From IMG/VR virus record IMGVR_UViG_3300027797_000145, positions 1 to 23,559 of that record: DNA of 23,559 bases; one strand, 5' to 3'. This document shows positions 7,767-16,652 of the stretch, in pieces (positions within the stretch are counted from its first letter, which is position 1; the number at the start of each line of letters is the position of its first letter). Made by a program: the position numbers and the translations under genes. This DNA is from a virus. The notes under the pieces were generated by a model that worked only from the letters and a program-made list of their open reading frames with translations, was not told the origin of the DNA and did no database searches.

Positions 7767-9017
7767 ATGCCAATACCTAATAACGGTTTAATAACCGAAA
7801 CAAATAGACAATATTACGAAGGAGCTCAGGGATTTATATCTACATTAGGGCAAACGCAATATACAACTACTTTCAATACTGATTTAGTTTTTGGCGGGCC
7901 AAATGCCTGGGATCCAAACGACATTAATTATGCTTTAAATAACTTTAAATTATATTATAGCGCAACCGGGTTTCCTGGCCAGTTTAATGAATATATATTA
8001 CAATACAGCGTACTTAACAATGTTATAACATTAACGACTGCTTTGCCGGGTAATAGTTACGTTGTAGTACAATTAAAAACATTGGACGGGGGTAATTATG
8101 GAGATCCCTTAAATCCAAATAGTTATGCTTATGGCAATACTGTTGAAGAAAATTATGGTAGTTATGCTTATACAAAATTAAACGATGTTATCAATAATTT
8201 TATGGTAGCTTATGTTGGGCAAGATAAACTTATACCAAGTGTTAAAAGAACAGATGTTATATTTCATGCAAAAAGAAGCTTACAAGAGTTTAGTTATGAT
8301 ACTTTAAAAAGTATTAAATCTCAAGAATTAAATATACCTCCAAGTTTAAGCATTGTATTACCTCAAGATTATGTTAATTATGTAAAAGTAGCATGGATTG
8401 ATCGAAATGGAGTTAAGCATCCTATTTATCCTACAAATAATTTGACTACTAGCCCATATGAAAATCCAATACAAGATACAAGAGGTGTTCCAATTCAGGA
8501 CAATTTTGGAGATAACATTGAAGGAGACTCTTTAACTGAAAGACGTTGGAAAAATAATGAGGCTTACTCATTAACCAATAACTTAAATAATGGTGGAAAT
8601 TGGATAGACAATGGATACGGTTATGACAACTGGTTATGGAATGGCTATTTTGGACAAAGATATGGGCTTGATCCGCAATATTCAAATTCAAACGGTTATT
8701 TTACTATCAACGATAGAGAAGGTAAAATTTCTTTTAGCAGCGGGATGGTTGATAAATTAATTGTATTAGAATACATATCAGATGGTCTTGCGTATGATTT
8801 AGATACAAGAGTTCCTAAATTGGCTGAAGAAGCTATGTATGCTTACATTATACACGCAATTTTATCTTTAAGAATAAATCAACCAGAATATATAATTAAT
8901 CGCCTTAAACAAGAGAAATCAGCTAAATTAAGAAATGCAAAAATAAGATTGTCAAATATAAAACTAGAGGAAATAACTCAAGTATTAAGAGGACAATCAA
9001 AATGGATTAAACACTAA
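7767..9017 (+). CDS. Tail tubular A-like / gp4-like connector with extra N-terminal beta domain (416 aa)
   Basis: The core (residues about 125-416) resembles the helical adaptor that sits under the portal in short-tailed phages (P22 gp4 / T7 gp11 type; annotated as tail tubular protein in crAss-like phages). The clearest segment is SVKRTDVIFHAKRSLQEFSY followed by SLSIVLPQDYVNYVKVAWID and a final helix pair rich in Lys/Arg (RLKQEKSAKLRNAKIRL). Ahead of it, residues about 15-115 form a separate Thr/Asn/Tyr-rich beta domain (TLGQTQYTTTFNTDL, then NNVITLTTALPGNSYVVVQL) that reads like the small beta-sandwiches appended to phage tail fibres. Residues 225-300 are Asn/Gly/Tyr-rich and probably a loop. 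The gene starts 6 bases after the previous stop and ends 4 bases before the next start. The adaptor role is by analogy. Confidence 0.65.
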   Translation: MPIPNNGLITETNRQYYEGAQGFISTLGQTQYTTTFNTDLVFGGPNAWDPNDINYALNNFKLYYSATGFPGQFNEYILQYSVLNNVITLTTALPGNSYVVVQLKTLDGGNYGDPLNPNSYAYGNTVEENYGSYAYTKLNDVINNFMVAYVGQDKLIPSVKRTDVIFHAKRSLQEFSYDTLKSIKSQELNIPPSLSIVLPQDYVNYVKVAWIDRNGVKHPIYPTNNLTTSPYENPIQDTRGVPIQDNFGDNIEGDSLTERRWKNNEAYSLTNNLNNGGNWIDNGYGYDNWLWNGYFGQRYGLDPQYSNSNGYFTINDREGKISFSSGMVDKLIVLEYISDGLAYDLDTRVPKLAEEAMYAYIIHAILSLRINQPEYIINRLKQEKSAKLRNAKIRLSNIKLEEITQVLRGQSKWIKH

Positions 9018-9021
9018 GAAT

Positions 9022-12000
9022 ATGGCAGAGGTAAAAAATAGTTTTTTACAGTCTAAAATGAATAAGGATCTAGATGATAGACTTATTCCTAATAGTCAAT
9101 ATAGAGACGCTTTAAATATAGAAGTAGGTAAATCTGAACAAGATAGTATTGGCGCATTGCAGAATGTTTTGGGAAATTACCAATTAACTAAAGTTGTTAA
9201 CGGTATAAAACTACCATTAGAGACCGTAGTAGGGTTAGAATGCATAGGTATGTTTATGGACAATCAAAATAATAGAATATACCAATTTTTAACAAATTAT
9301 ACAGACCTAGTACCTGCCGAAATTAACTTAGCTCCTATAAATACAGTGCATAAAATAACAGTATATGATTTTAATACCGCTATTTATAGTACTTTAATTG
9401 AAGGGTCATTTTTAAATTTTTCTAAAACAAATTTAATATTGGGTGTAAATTTAATAGAAGGATTGCTATTTTGGACCGATAATAGAAACCAACCTAGAAA
9501 AATAAATTATTTTAATTCTATAAATGATCCAAATTATTATACAGATGAAGTGCAAATATCTGTTGCTAAATACGCTCCTATAGAAAGCCCTATATTATAT
9601 AGAAAAATTACCACAACAGCTGCAGCTACTCAAACAGCTCCTTATTTGGATATTACAGTTGCAGATGCGACTGGCATTGTAGAAGGTATGACTTTAATAT
9701 CAAATACAATTTCAGGCGATGATTTTATGATTGTTACCGGGGTTGTTGGTAATGTTGTTACATTATATGAAGCTACACCATTCCCACATATTACCAATGG
9801 AGATGCATTAACATTTTTAATATCCACTATGTCCAATCAGGAAAACGACCCTAATTGGCCCGGAGATCCAGCTTATTTAGAATCTAAATATGTTAGATTT
9901 AGTTATAGGTTTAAATTTGATGATAATGAATATTCTTTATTATCTCCATTTTCACAAATAGCTTTTATTCCAAATCAAAAAGGATATTTTATAAATGGGG
10001 ATGAGCAAGCAGCATATAGAAGTACCATAATAAAATGGATGATTAATAATACTAATAATATAGAAATATTAATTACATTGCCGGATATTGGTAAAAACAT
10101 TGTTAATTCATATAAGATACAGTCAATTGAAATTTTATATAAAGAATCAAACTCTAATTCACCTAAAGTATTAGATTCAATACCTGTTTCTGATTTATAT
10201 TCTTTAGATACAAATATATATACCTATACATATCAATCACAAAAACCATATAAAACATTAACGGAAGAACAAATTGTTAGGGTTTACGACAAGGTTCCAA
10301 CTAGAGCTTTAACTCAAGAAATAACTAGTAATAGAATTATATACGGTAATATATATACTAATTACAACGCTCCCTCATCTATAAATTACAATGTGTCTAT
10401 TCAACCAAAGAATGATATATTCTATAATTTTATAGAATACCCTAACCATACTTTAAAACAAAATAGAAATTACCAAGTTGGGTTTATATTAAGCGATAAA
10501 TTTGGAAGACAATCATCTGTAATATTGTCTACTGTAGATTTAGAAAAAACAGCCGGGTTTAGCGGTTCAACTGTATATGCTCCATATATTGCTGAAAATA
10601 ACTTATTGTTTCCAGGCGTAAAAAAATGGTTTGGAAATGCATTAACTTTATTAGTAAATGATACAATAAAATCAACAAGAAGTATTCCAAATGGAAACCC
10701 TGGATTATATGCAACAATTTCAGGAGCAACGCTTGGGAATACTACGTCCGGGTTTCAAATAACGGCAGGGGCAATAAGCGGGACCAATGACAATATATAT
10801 ACCTATACATTAGCTGCCTTACCCGCTGAAAGAAACTTTCCTATTGACGGAACATACTTAAGGGGAAAATACACGGATTATGTAAAAGTATTGCAAGGCT
10901 CAAGTGAAGGAAGTTTAGTAACCGATGGGGCAATAAATGATATATATAATTGGACCGGCACAAACTCACCTCCTGATATTAAATATTCATATAGTTTAAA
11001 TCAAATAGGGTGGTATTCTTATAAAGTAGTTGTAAAACAAAAAGAACAAGATTACTATAATGTATATCTTCCAGGAATGTTGAATGGCTATCCATATAAA
11101 CAAACCTCTGGTTCTCAAGTTATATATACGGACCCTACAACTTCATATACAACACAAATACCAAATGTATCATGGAGTTCTGGATCTACGGTAATAACTT
11201 TGCCTGGTGGATTATATACAACTTCATTGCTTAAGATTGGGGATTCTATATCTGGAATATTACCTTCTCCAACTGCGGCAATAGTAACTCAAATAATAAG
11301 CGCTACTACTTTTGCAATAGATCAAACTCCATCAACCTCAGGTGTTAATTTACCTATAACAGTATTTGGAGCTCCATCTTCTCAGACAAGTTCATTGCAA
11401 AACGGAATAAATATTACTAATTTCCCTGTAAATGAAACCAATAAAACTGCACATATAGTTTTAATAAATGATAATATTAATAAAGTACCAAGAGATTTAA
11501 ACGAAGTTGGTCCTGATCAAACACAATACAGAAGTAGTGTTGAATTATATGGAAGAGTAGAAAATTATTCTACTAAAATTCCTTTATTGGGTGAAAATAT
11601 TGTAACTAATTATACAGCCGATACAATAAAATTTTCTATTTCAAGTCAAGTAGCAAATTTTATGAGAATTATAAAAGTTGGAGACGGGATACAATGTGTG
11701 CAGGCCGCCGTGCCAGTAAATAATCCAACTCCTCCAGGAGGGCAATCTTTACCTTATCCTTGGTTTAAAAATACGGTTATAAGTTCTATTGAAATAGATC
11801 CTATGGATATTACCGGAAATACCGGCATAATAAAATTTACACCTCCTAACGTCTTATTAGATGCAAATGCTATAGGTGGCGAATGGAAAGATTTCATAAT
11901 AACAAAAGCAGAAAATATTCAATATTATCCAGTTAGAAAAGCTGACTTGGTTAATACAATTGCATATGCAACGGATCTTAATTTTTTACAAAATACAGTA

Positions 12001-14601
12001 GATAATATAAAAGGTACTGCTGGATTGAATTTTTATCAGTTAGAAAATAATCCTTTAATTGGAAGAGTCTCTACCTCTAAATCAATTGGAGAGATTGCGG
12101 ATAACATGCTACCAACCTTGAGTGTATATGAAACCAGACCCGTTGAATCATTATTAGATATATTTTGGGAAACCGCAAGCACTGGTTACATATCAGATCT
12201 TAATTTTGACGTAAATACCGGATTTGATGGAGCTTCTCAACTTAGTGATGTTGGATTTAATTTTAGAGAGTCGCAAAATCCGCTTGGTTCAGATGTTGAT
12301 CCAGATCATACTGGATATGATGATTCCCCATATATAACAGATGAATTCTATGTATTAAATAATACAAATATTCCTTTGGTATTGGATAGCATACAATTAG
12401 TTTCTGTTTACAATAATGCAGTCCCTATACCTACAAACTTTGTTAGTAAATTTGCACTAGTAGCAGGGTCTTTGCCTAAAACTTATAGAGTTAAAATTTT
12501 AAATGATTTTTTATTTAATTTTAATGCTCCTACGGAAAGTTCATTTACTTTTAAAATATTAGCAACATACTCAGGTATTGCATCACAATTACAATTTACA
12601 GGAAGACTTAAAAATGCCGCCCCAAAATTTTTATTGCCAGATTCTCAATATAATAGGGTTATTAGTACAAGCGCTACTAATATTGTAACATTAACGGCTA
12701 CAAATGGCGCGCATAAATCAATTCCAGCGCAAACTGATGATCAAGACGGACTATATTTTAGTATATTATCAGGAAATAATATGAATTATTTTAGTTTAAC
12801 GGCTGCTACTGGAGTATTAAGTTTAATTGATCCTAATATACCTTTAGGGGTTTATCCTATTTCTGTTAAAGTACAGGACGCAATGTCTTTTGCCACAAAC
12901 CCACCATCTCCATTAATAAATATAGATCCTGATTATTCTACTTTAGAAGACACTGTTACCTTTACAATAACAGTTGGGCCCGAAACAATTTCTACTAATT
13001 TAGAATATTGGGATAATCAAGGTGATTATTTTGAAGACGGTACGTTTTTTGCCGTATATGTAGGGGATAGAACAACTAATCTAGTTAGTGAATTACCTAC
13101 ACCTCCCGGATTAATTGCGGGAGGCGGTTGGTCACAGATTGTAAATCCCTCTTTGCAAAATATAGCACAAGGGGCATATCCAATACCTCCAAATTTGCCA
13201 AGCCCTACGGGTTTAACAAAAGGAAGTTTACGGTTTAAATTACAATCACAGGCTGCTGGACTTGATGAAGGTACTGCTGAAGCCGATACTAGATTATTAA
13301 TTTATTATAGACAATCTAGTCAATTACCTAATAACACATGGCAATTAATTAAGGATGATAATAAGGCGGGAACAATTATTGCGGATTGGGATACTGCGAT
13401 ACAAATTTATTGTAATGGAGATCAAACCTTACCGGCAGCAACTACTGGAATTATAAGAGTATCTACCCCGGGAGAATATTGCTTTGCTATTAAAAAAGTT
13501 AACAATGCCTCTTATGGGGCATTGGGTATATATGCTGTTGTAGAAGACGCAAATTATTATTATAATAAAATATATCCAACACCTGGTATAGGCCAACCTT
13601 TATATAATAATCCTTTTATCCCTAAAGAAAGATATTTAATTGGATTAAGTGAATTTTTAACTGATTATCCAAATGGCATACCTTATTTAACACAAGATCC
13701 TTCAACTGGATTTAATTTTATATCTACCGGAATAGTATCTGTTGGCACACAGCCATCTGCAAATTCTGTTACAATAACACCTACTTCTGAATCTATTAAT
13801 GGATTATTAGCGGAAGGATTATGGTTAAATGCTAGTACTCAAATAACTAATGTGAATCCGGGAGGTAGTCTAATAACATTGTCTAATAATAATGTTATTC
13901 CGGCGGGCACAGCGCTTACTTTTAAAGAATCATTTCAAACAAGTATTATTTCTTGGAAGCCTCATCAAAATATATATGTTCAAAGCAAAGACGCTACATT
14001 TGTAAACCAATTTTTTACAACTTCTAGTTTTCAAACATTATGGGCGCCCCCTATAGCTAATAGATTTTATACTTTTCAAAATTCAACATTCCCGGTTACT
14101 CAAAATGCACTGCCTACTGACGCTTATTTTATGGCTTTTAATTCTGCTAAAGTTTCTAATACCGGAGCCGTAGTGGCTTTACCTGGGCTTAGTACTATAT
14201 TAGGTTATAATAGAAATTTTAGATACGCAAGCCCGTTTTATTATACTGTTCCTTTTATAACATATAGATTATCTGGGTCATATGATGTTTTTGGCGGTAA
14301 TTTACGGATTAGAAATATAAGTAATATTACAACATCTGATGCAACTGTTTGGTTTTTGGCCGACGGAGCTGGAATATCATACTCATTAACATGGGCCACT
14401 GATTGCACCACCCCTACTAAAGATGTATATCCTTTAACATCTTATAGTATTACAAATAGTCCTACAATACAAAGTTATACAATAACAGGTTTATTGCCTA
14501 ACACTAAATATTATGTTTTGTTCTATATGGATCAAAGCAATTCAGTTGGTTATGTTAATGGAGCATATTTTCCTTATGAATTTACAACATTACCATTATA
14601 A
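9022..14601 (+). CDS. Giant tail protein, stabilisation/tubular-B-like N-terminus with adhesin-like modules (1859 aa)
   Basis: This is probably a major component of the tail. The N-terminus (residues 6-52) carries SKMNKDLDDRLIPNSQYRDA and an ALQNVLGN turn, and residues about 147-170 include LLFWTDNRNQPRKIN. I associate both with tail stabilisation proteins (P22 gp10 / T7 gp12-like) of crAss-like phages. The rest is almost wholly beta and modular. Four small beta modules lie near residues 196-271, 711-785, 863-942 and 1569-1637. A cadherin-like repeat lies near 1196-1320 (FSLTAATGVLSLI, then YPISVKVQDA). A beta-sandwich with GEYCFAIKK lies near 1322-1515, and a fibronectin-III-like module ends the chain (about 1793-1859: SYTITGLLPNTKYYVLFYMD and FTTLP). 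No enzyme motif is evident. The partner gene downstream may supply the missing half of the fold. The surface-binding role of the C-terminal modules is inferred. Confidence 0.65.
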   Translation: MAEVKNSFLQSKMNKDLDDRLIPNSQYRDALNIEVGKSEQDSIGALQNVLGNYQLTKVVNGIKLPLETVVGLECIGMFMDNQNNRIYQFLTNYTDLVPAEINLAPINTVHKITVYDFNTAIYSTLIEGSFLNFSKTNLILGVNLIEGLLFWTDNRNQPRKINYFNSINDPNYYTDEVQISVAKYAPIESPILYRKITTTAAATQTAPYLDITVADATGIVEGMTLISNTISGDDFMIVTGVVGNVVTLYEATPFPHITNGDALTFLISTMSNQENDPNWPGDPAYLESKYVRFSYRFKFDDNEYSLLSPFSQIAFIPNQKGYFINGDEQAAYRSTIIKWMINNTNNIEILITLPDIGKNIVNSYKIQSIEILYKESNSNSPKVLDSIPVSDLYSLDTNIYTYTYQSQKPYKTLTEEQIVRVYDKVPTRALTQEITSNRIIYGNIYTNYNAPSSINYNVSIQPKNDIFYNFIEYPNHTLKQNRNYQVGFILSDKFGRQSSVILSTVDLEKTAGFSGSTVYAPYIAENNLLFPGVKKWFGNALTLLVNDTIKSTRSIPNGNPGLYATISGATLGNTTSGFQITAGAISGTNDNIYTYTLAALPAERNFPIDGTYLRGKYTDYVKVLQGSSEGSLVTDGAINDIYNWTGTNSPPDIKYSYSLNQIGWYSYKVVVKQKEQDYYNVYLPGMLNGYPYKQTSGSQVIYTDPTTSYTTQIPNVSWSSGSTVITLPGGLYTTSLLKIGDSISGILPSPTAAIVTQIISATTFAIDQTPSTSGVNLPITVFGAPSSQTSSLQNGINITNFPVNETNKTAHIVLINDNINKVPRDLNEVGPDQTQYRSSVELYGRVENYSTKIPLLGENIVTNYTADTIKFSISSQVANFMRIIKVGDGIQCVQAAVPVNNPTPPGGQSLPYPWFKNTVISSIEIDPMDITGNTGIIKFTPPNVLLDANAIGGEWKDFIITKAENIQYYPVRKADLVNTIAYATDLNFLQNTVDNIKGTAGLNFYQLENNPLIGRVSTSKSIGEIADNMLPTLSVYETRPVESLLDIFWETASTGYISDLNFDVNTGFDGASQLSDVGFNFRESQNPLGSDVDPDHTGYDDSPYITDEFYVLNNTNIPLVLDSIQLVSVYNNAVPIPTNFVSKFALVAGSLPKTYRVKILNDFLFNFNAPTESSFTFKILATYSGIASQLQFTGRLKNAAPKFLLPDSQYNRVISTSATNIVTLTATNGAHKSIPAQTDDQDGLYFSILSGNNMNYFSLTAATGVLSLIDPNIPLGVYPISVKVQDAMSFATNPPSPLINIDPDYSTLEDTVTFTITVGPETISTNLEYWDNQGDYFEDGTFFAVYVGDRTTNLVSELPTPPGLIAGGGWSQIVNPSLQNIAQGAYPIPPNLPSPTGLTKGSLRFKLQSQAAGLDEGTAEADTRLLIYYRQSSQLPNNTWQLIKDDNKAGTIIADWDTAIQIYCNGDQTLPAATTGIIRVSTPGEYCFAIKKVNNASYGALGIYAVVEDANYYYNKIYPTPGIGQPLYNNPFIPKERYLIGLSEFLTDYPNGIPYLTQDPSTGFNFISTGIVSVGTQPSANSVTITPTSESINGLLAEGLWLNASTQITNVNPGGSLITLSNNNVIPAGTALTFKESFQTSIISWKPHQNIYVQSKDATFVNQFFTTSSFQTLWAPPIANRFYTFQNSTFPVTQNALPTDAYFMAFNSAKVSNTGAVVALPGLSTILGYNRNFRYASPFYYTVPFITYRLSGSYDVFGGNLRIRNISNITTSDATVWFLADGAGISYSLTWATDCTTPTKDVYPLTSYSITNSPTIQSYTITGLLPNTKYYVLFYMDQSNSVGYVNGAYFPYEFTTLPL

Positions 14602-14638
14602 ATAAGTTAAAAAGAATAAAAATAAGTAATTATTAATT

Positions 14639-16207
14639 ATGGCAGCAACATTAGAATTAAAATATTTCAATTCATTCTGGCTGAAGAAATTGGATAGCAT
14701 TGTAGATGTAATTAATACCGTTAGTACATTATCTGCAAATGTTACAAACAGTGCTACTATAGTATTAACTACCGCAAATCCAGATATAAGTGTAGGGCAA
14801 TTAGTTTCGTGGATAGACATAACAGAAAACGTATTACCTTCAGTTATTTATGTAAATGGAACAACTATAACTTTAAATAAACCGGTATCAATATTACAAT
14901 ATAGTGCTCCGTCAGTATTAAATGTATTAACTTTTGGCCCTATAGCGGATTTTACATATATACCTAATGCTTATTTTGAACAGTCTTCTGATTGGTTTGT
15001 TGAAGAGTCCAGAATACAAGGAGGTTATAATAATACCGATGTAGATCTTGGCGTTAAAGCCTACCTAATAGAGCCAGATTCTAAGCAACAGCATTTAATA
15101 AGCACATTAATATATTCAGGCGTATTAAATTCTAGAACTGGAGTAAATAATACAAATCAATTTTCTGTTGGAGAAGATATAACTAGAGGCGTTGATCCTT
15201 CGGTTGGTTCAATACAAAAATTATATGCAGAAGACACAAACTTAATTATATTTCAAGAATTAAAAGTAAGTAGAGCCTTAATTGATAAAGACGCAATTTA
15301 TTCTGCGGAGGGTCAGCCAATGACTACTTCAGGATCTCAAGTAATTGGCCAGGTTCAACAATATGCTGGTAACTATGGCATAAGTACTAACCCTGAAAGT
15401 TTTGCTGTTTATGGGTATCGAAAATACTTTACAGATAGAAATCAAAATGTAGTATTAAGACTATCGCAAGACGGTATAACTGAAATATCTTCAAACGGAA
15501 TGATAGATTATTTTAGAGATAATTTATCTAATGTGGGTAATGCCGGTAAGATTATTGGTGGATGGGACATGCATAACAAGCAATATGTCGTTTCAATACA
15601 GCCTTATAATTCAAATCCCGAAAACGCTTCTTTTCAAACATTATCATTTGATGAAGAAGTTTTAGGGTGGACCAGTAGATTTTCTTATAAACCTAATTTA
15701 TCTGGCAGTTTAAGAAATAATTATTACACGTTTAAAGACGGTAATATTTGGAAACATTACGCAGATCCCGTGATTGATGCGATTAATTATTGTGAGTTTT
15801 ATGGGGTTCAATATGATTCGTCTGTTTCGTTAGTTTTTAATCCAGAGGTTTCGGTTGTAAAAAACTTTAATACTATCAATTATGAGGGCTCTGACGGATG
15901 GGCCTTAAGTAGCATTTATACAAATACAGACACGGGAATACCAATTAAAATTTCTTTAAATTCTGGAAATTTAGGAGATTTACAAAATCAATTGTTTTCA
16001 AATAATTTTAAAAAGAAAGAAAATAAATATTTTGCAAATATAATTAATATAACCCCTCCTTCTTATGGAGAAGTATTTTATGGACAATCCATGAATGGGA
16101 TTAAAGGGTTTTACGCTACCGTTAGTATGGTATTTAAAAATCCAGTAATTCCTCAATATGCGGAATTATATGCTGTGTCATCAAATTATGTAAAATCATC
16201 ATATTAA
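14639..16207 (+). CDS. Tail protein, second half of the stabilisation/tubular-B-like fold (522 aa)
   Basis: This gene is probably a tail structural protein partnered with the 1859-residue product. After a short N-terminal helix and a small beta module (residues about 30-100), the main part (about 140-522) holds the segments SIQKLYAEDTNLIIFQELKV, SRALIDKDAIYSAEGQP, YAGNYGISTNPESFAVYGYR and LSQDGITEISSNGMIDYF, then IIGGWDMHNKQYVVSI and FDEEVLGWTSRFSY. These repeated strand-turn units suit a beta-propeller. I recall the same segments in crAss-like tail stabilisation proteins, in the part after the FWTDNRNQPRKI motif that sits in the upstream gene. A 37-base A/T-rich gap with no Shine-Dalgarno separates the two genes. 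The function is by family memory and position, not by a tested structure. Confidence 0.6.
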   Translation: MAATLELKYFNSFWLKKLDSIVDVINTVSTLSANVTNSATIVLTTANPDISVGQLVSWIDITENVLPSVIYVNGTTITLNKPVSILQYSAPSVLNVLTFGPIADFTYIPNAYFEQSSDWFVEESRIQGGYNNTDVDLGVKAYLIEPDSKQQHLISTLIYSGVLNSRTGVNNTNQFSVGEDITRGVDPSVGSIQKLYAEDTNLIIFQELKVSRALIDKDAIYSAEGQPMTTSGSQVIGQVQQYAGNYGISTNPESFAVYGYRKYFTDRNQNVVLRLSQDGITEISSNGMIDYFRDNLSNVGNAGKIIGGWDMHNKQYVVSIQPYNSNPENASFQTLSFDEEVLGWTSRFSYKPNLSGSLRNNYYTFKDGNIWKHYADPVIDAINYCEFYGVQYDSSVSLVFNPEVSVVKNFNTINYEGSDGWALSSIYTNTDTGIPIKISLNSGNLGDLQNQLFSNNFKKKENKYFANIINITPPSYGEVFYGQSMNGIKGFYATVSMVFKNPVIPQYAELYAVSSNYVKSSY

Positions 16208-16211
16208 TTAA

Positions 16212-16649
16212 ATGGAATTAAGTATAAAAGATAAAATAGAGCAATTAGAGGCTGCTTTAATGGAGAATTCTGAAGAACTTAACTTAGTTGTTGGAGACTC
16301 AGAAATGTTTCCTTTAAAGCATACCTTTGTTGACGGTTTGTATATACGTGAAATGCAAATAAAGAAAGATCATTTTGCTATAGGTAAATTACAAAAAAGA
16401 GAACATTTATGGATGTTGCTAAAAGGGCATTTAACTATAACTACAATAGATGGAACGCAAGATTATATTGGACCATGTTATATTAAAAGCCCGGGTGGAA
16501 TAAAAAGAGCTGTATATGCTCACGAAGATTCTGTATTTGTAAATATATATCCAAACCCGGATAATAAAGAAGATTTAGATAAAATAGAAGATACGTGGAT
16601 AGCTAAAAACTATTTAGAGTACGAACAATATAAACAATTAAAAGAATAA
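16212..16649 (+). CDS. Cupin-like small protein in the tail gene cluster (145 aa)
   Basis: The chain fits a single cupin (double-stranded beta-helix) domain at about residues 45-120. Its first half has KLQKREHLWMLLKGHLTI, a degenerate first cupin motif with one His and a Glu before a turn Gly. The second half has SPGGIKRAVYAHEDSVFVNI, like the second motif with Pro-x-Gly, a His and a terminal Asn-rich turn. The full metal set (two His, Glu, His) is not clearly present, so metal binding or enzyme activity is doubtful. Similar small cupin-like genes occur among tail genes of other podoviruses, where the role is unknown. Residues 1-30 form an acidic helix. The gene is 4 bases from its upstream neighbour and 3 from its downstream one, so it is co-transcribed with tail and internal proteins. 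Confidence 0.65.
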   Translation: MELSIKDKIEQLEAALMENSEELNLVVGDSEMFPLKHTFVDGLYIREMQIKKDHFAIGKLQKREHLWMLLKGHLTITTIDGTQDYIGPCYIKSPGGIKRAVYAHEDSVFVNIYPNPDNKEDLDKIEDTWIAKNYLEYEQYKQLKE

Positions 16650-16652
16650 TAT

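Noticed and set aside
14596-14820. 74-residue minus-strand frame spanning the gap before the 522-residue gene
   Set aside because: Mostly antisense of the tail gene start; no independent support.
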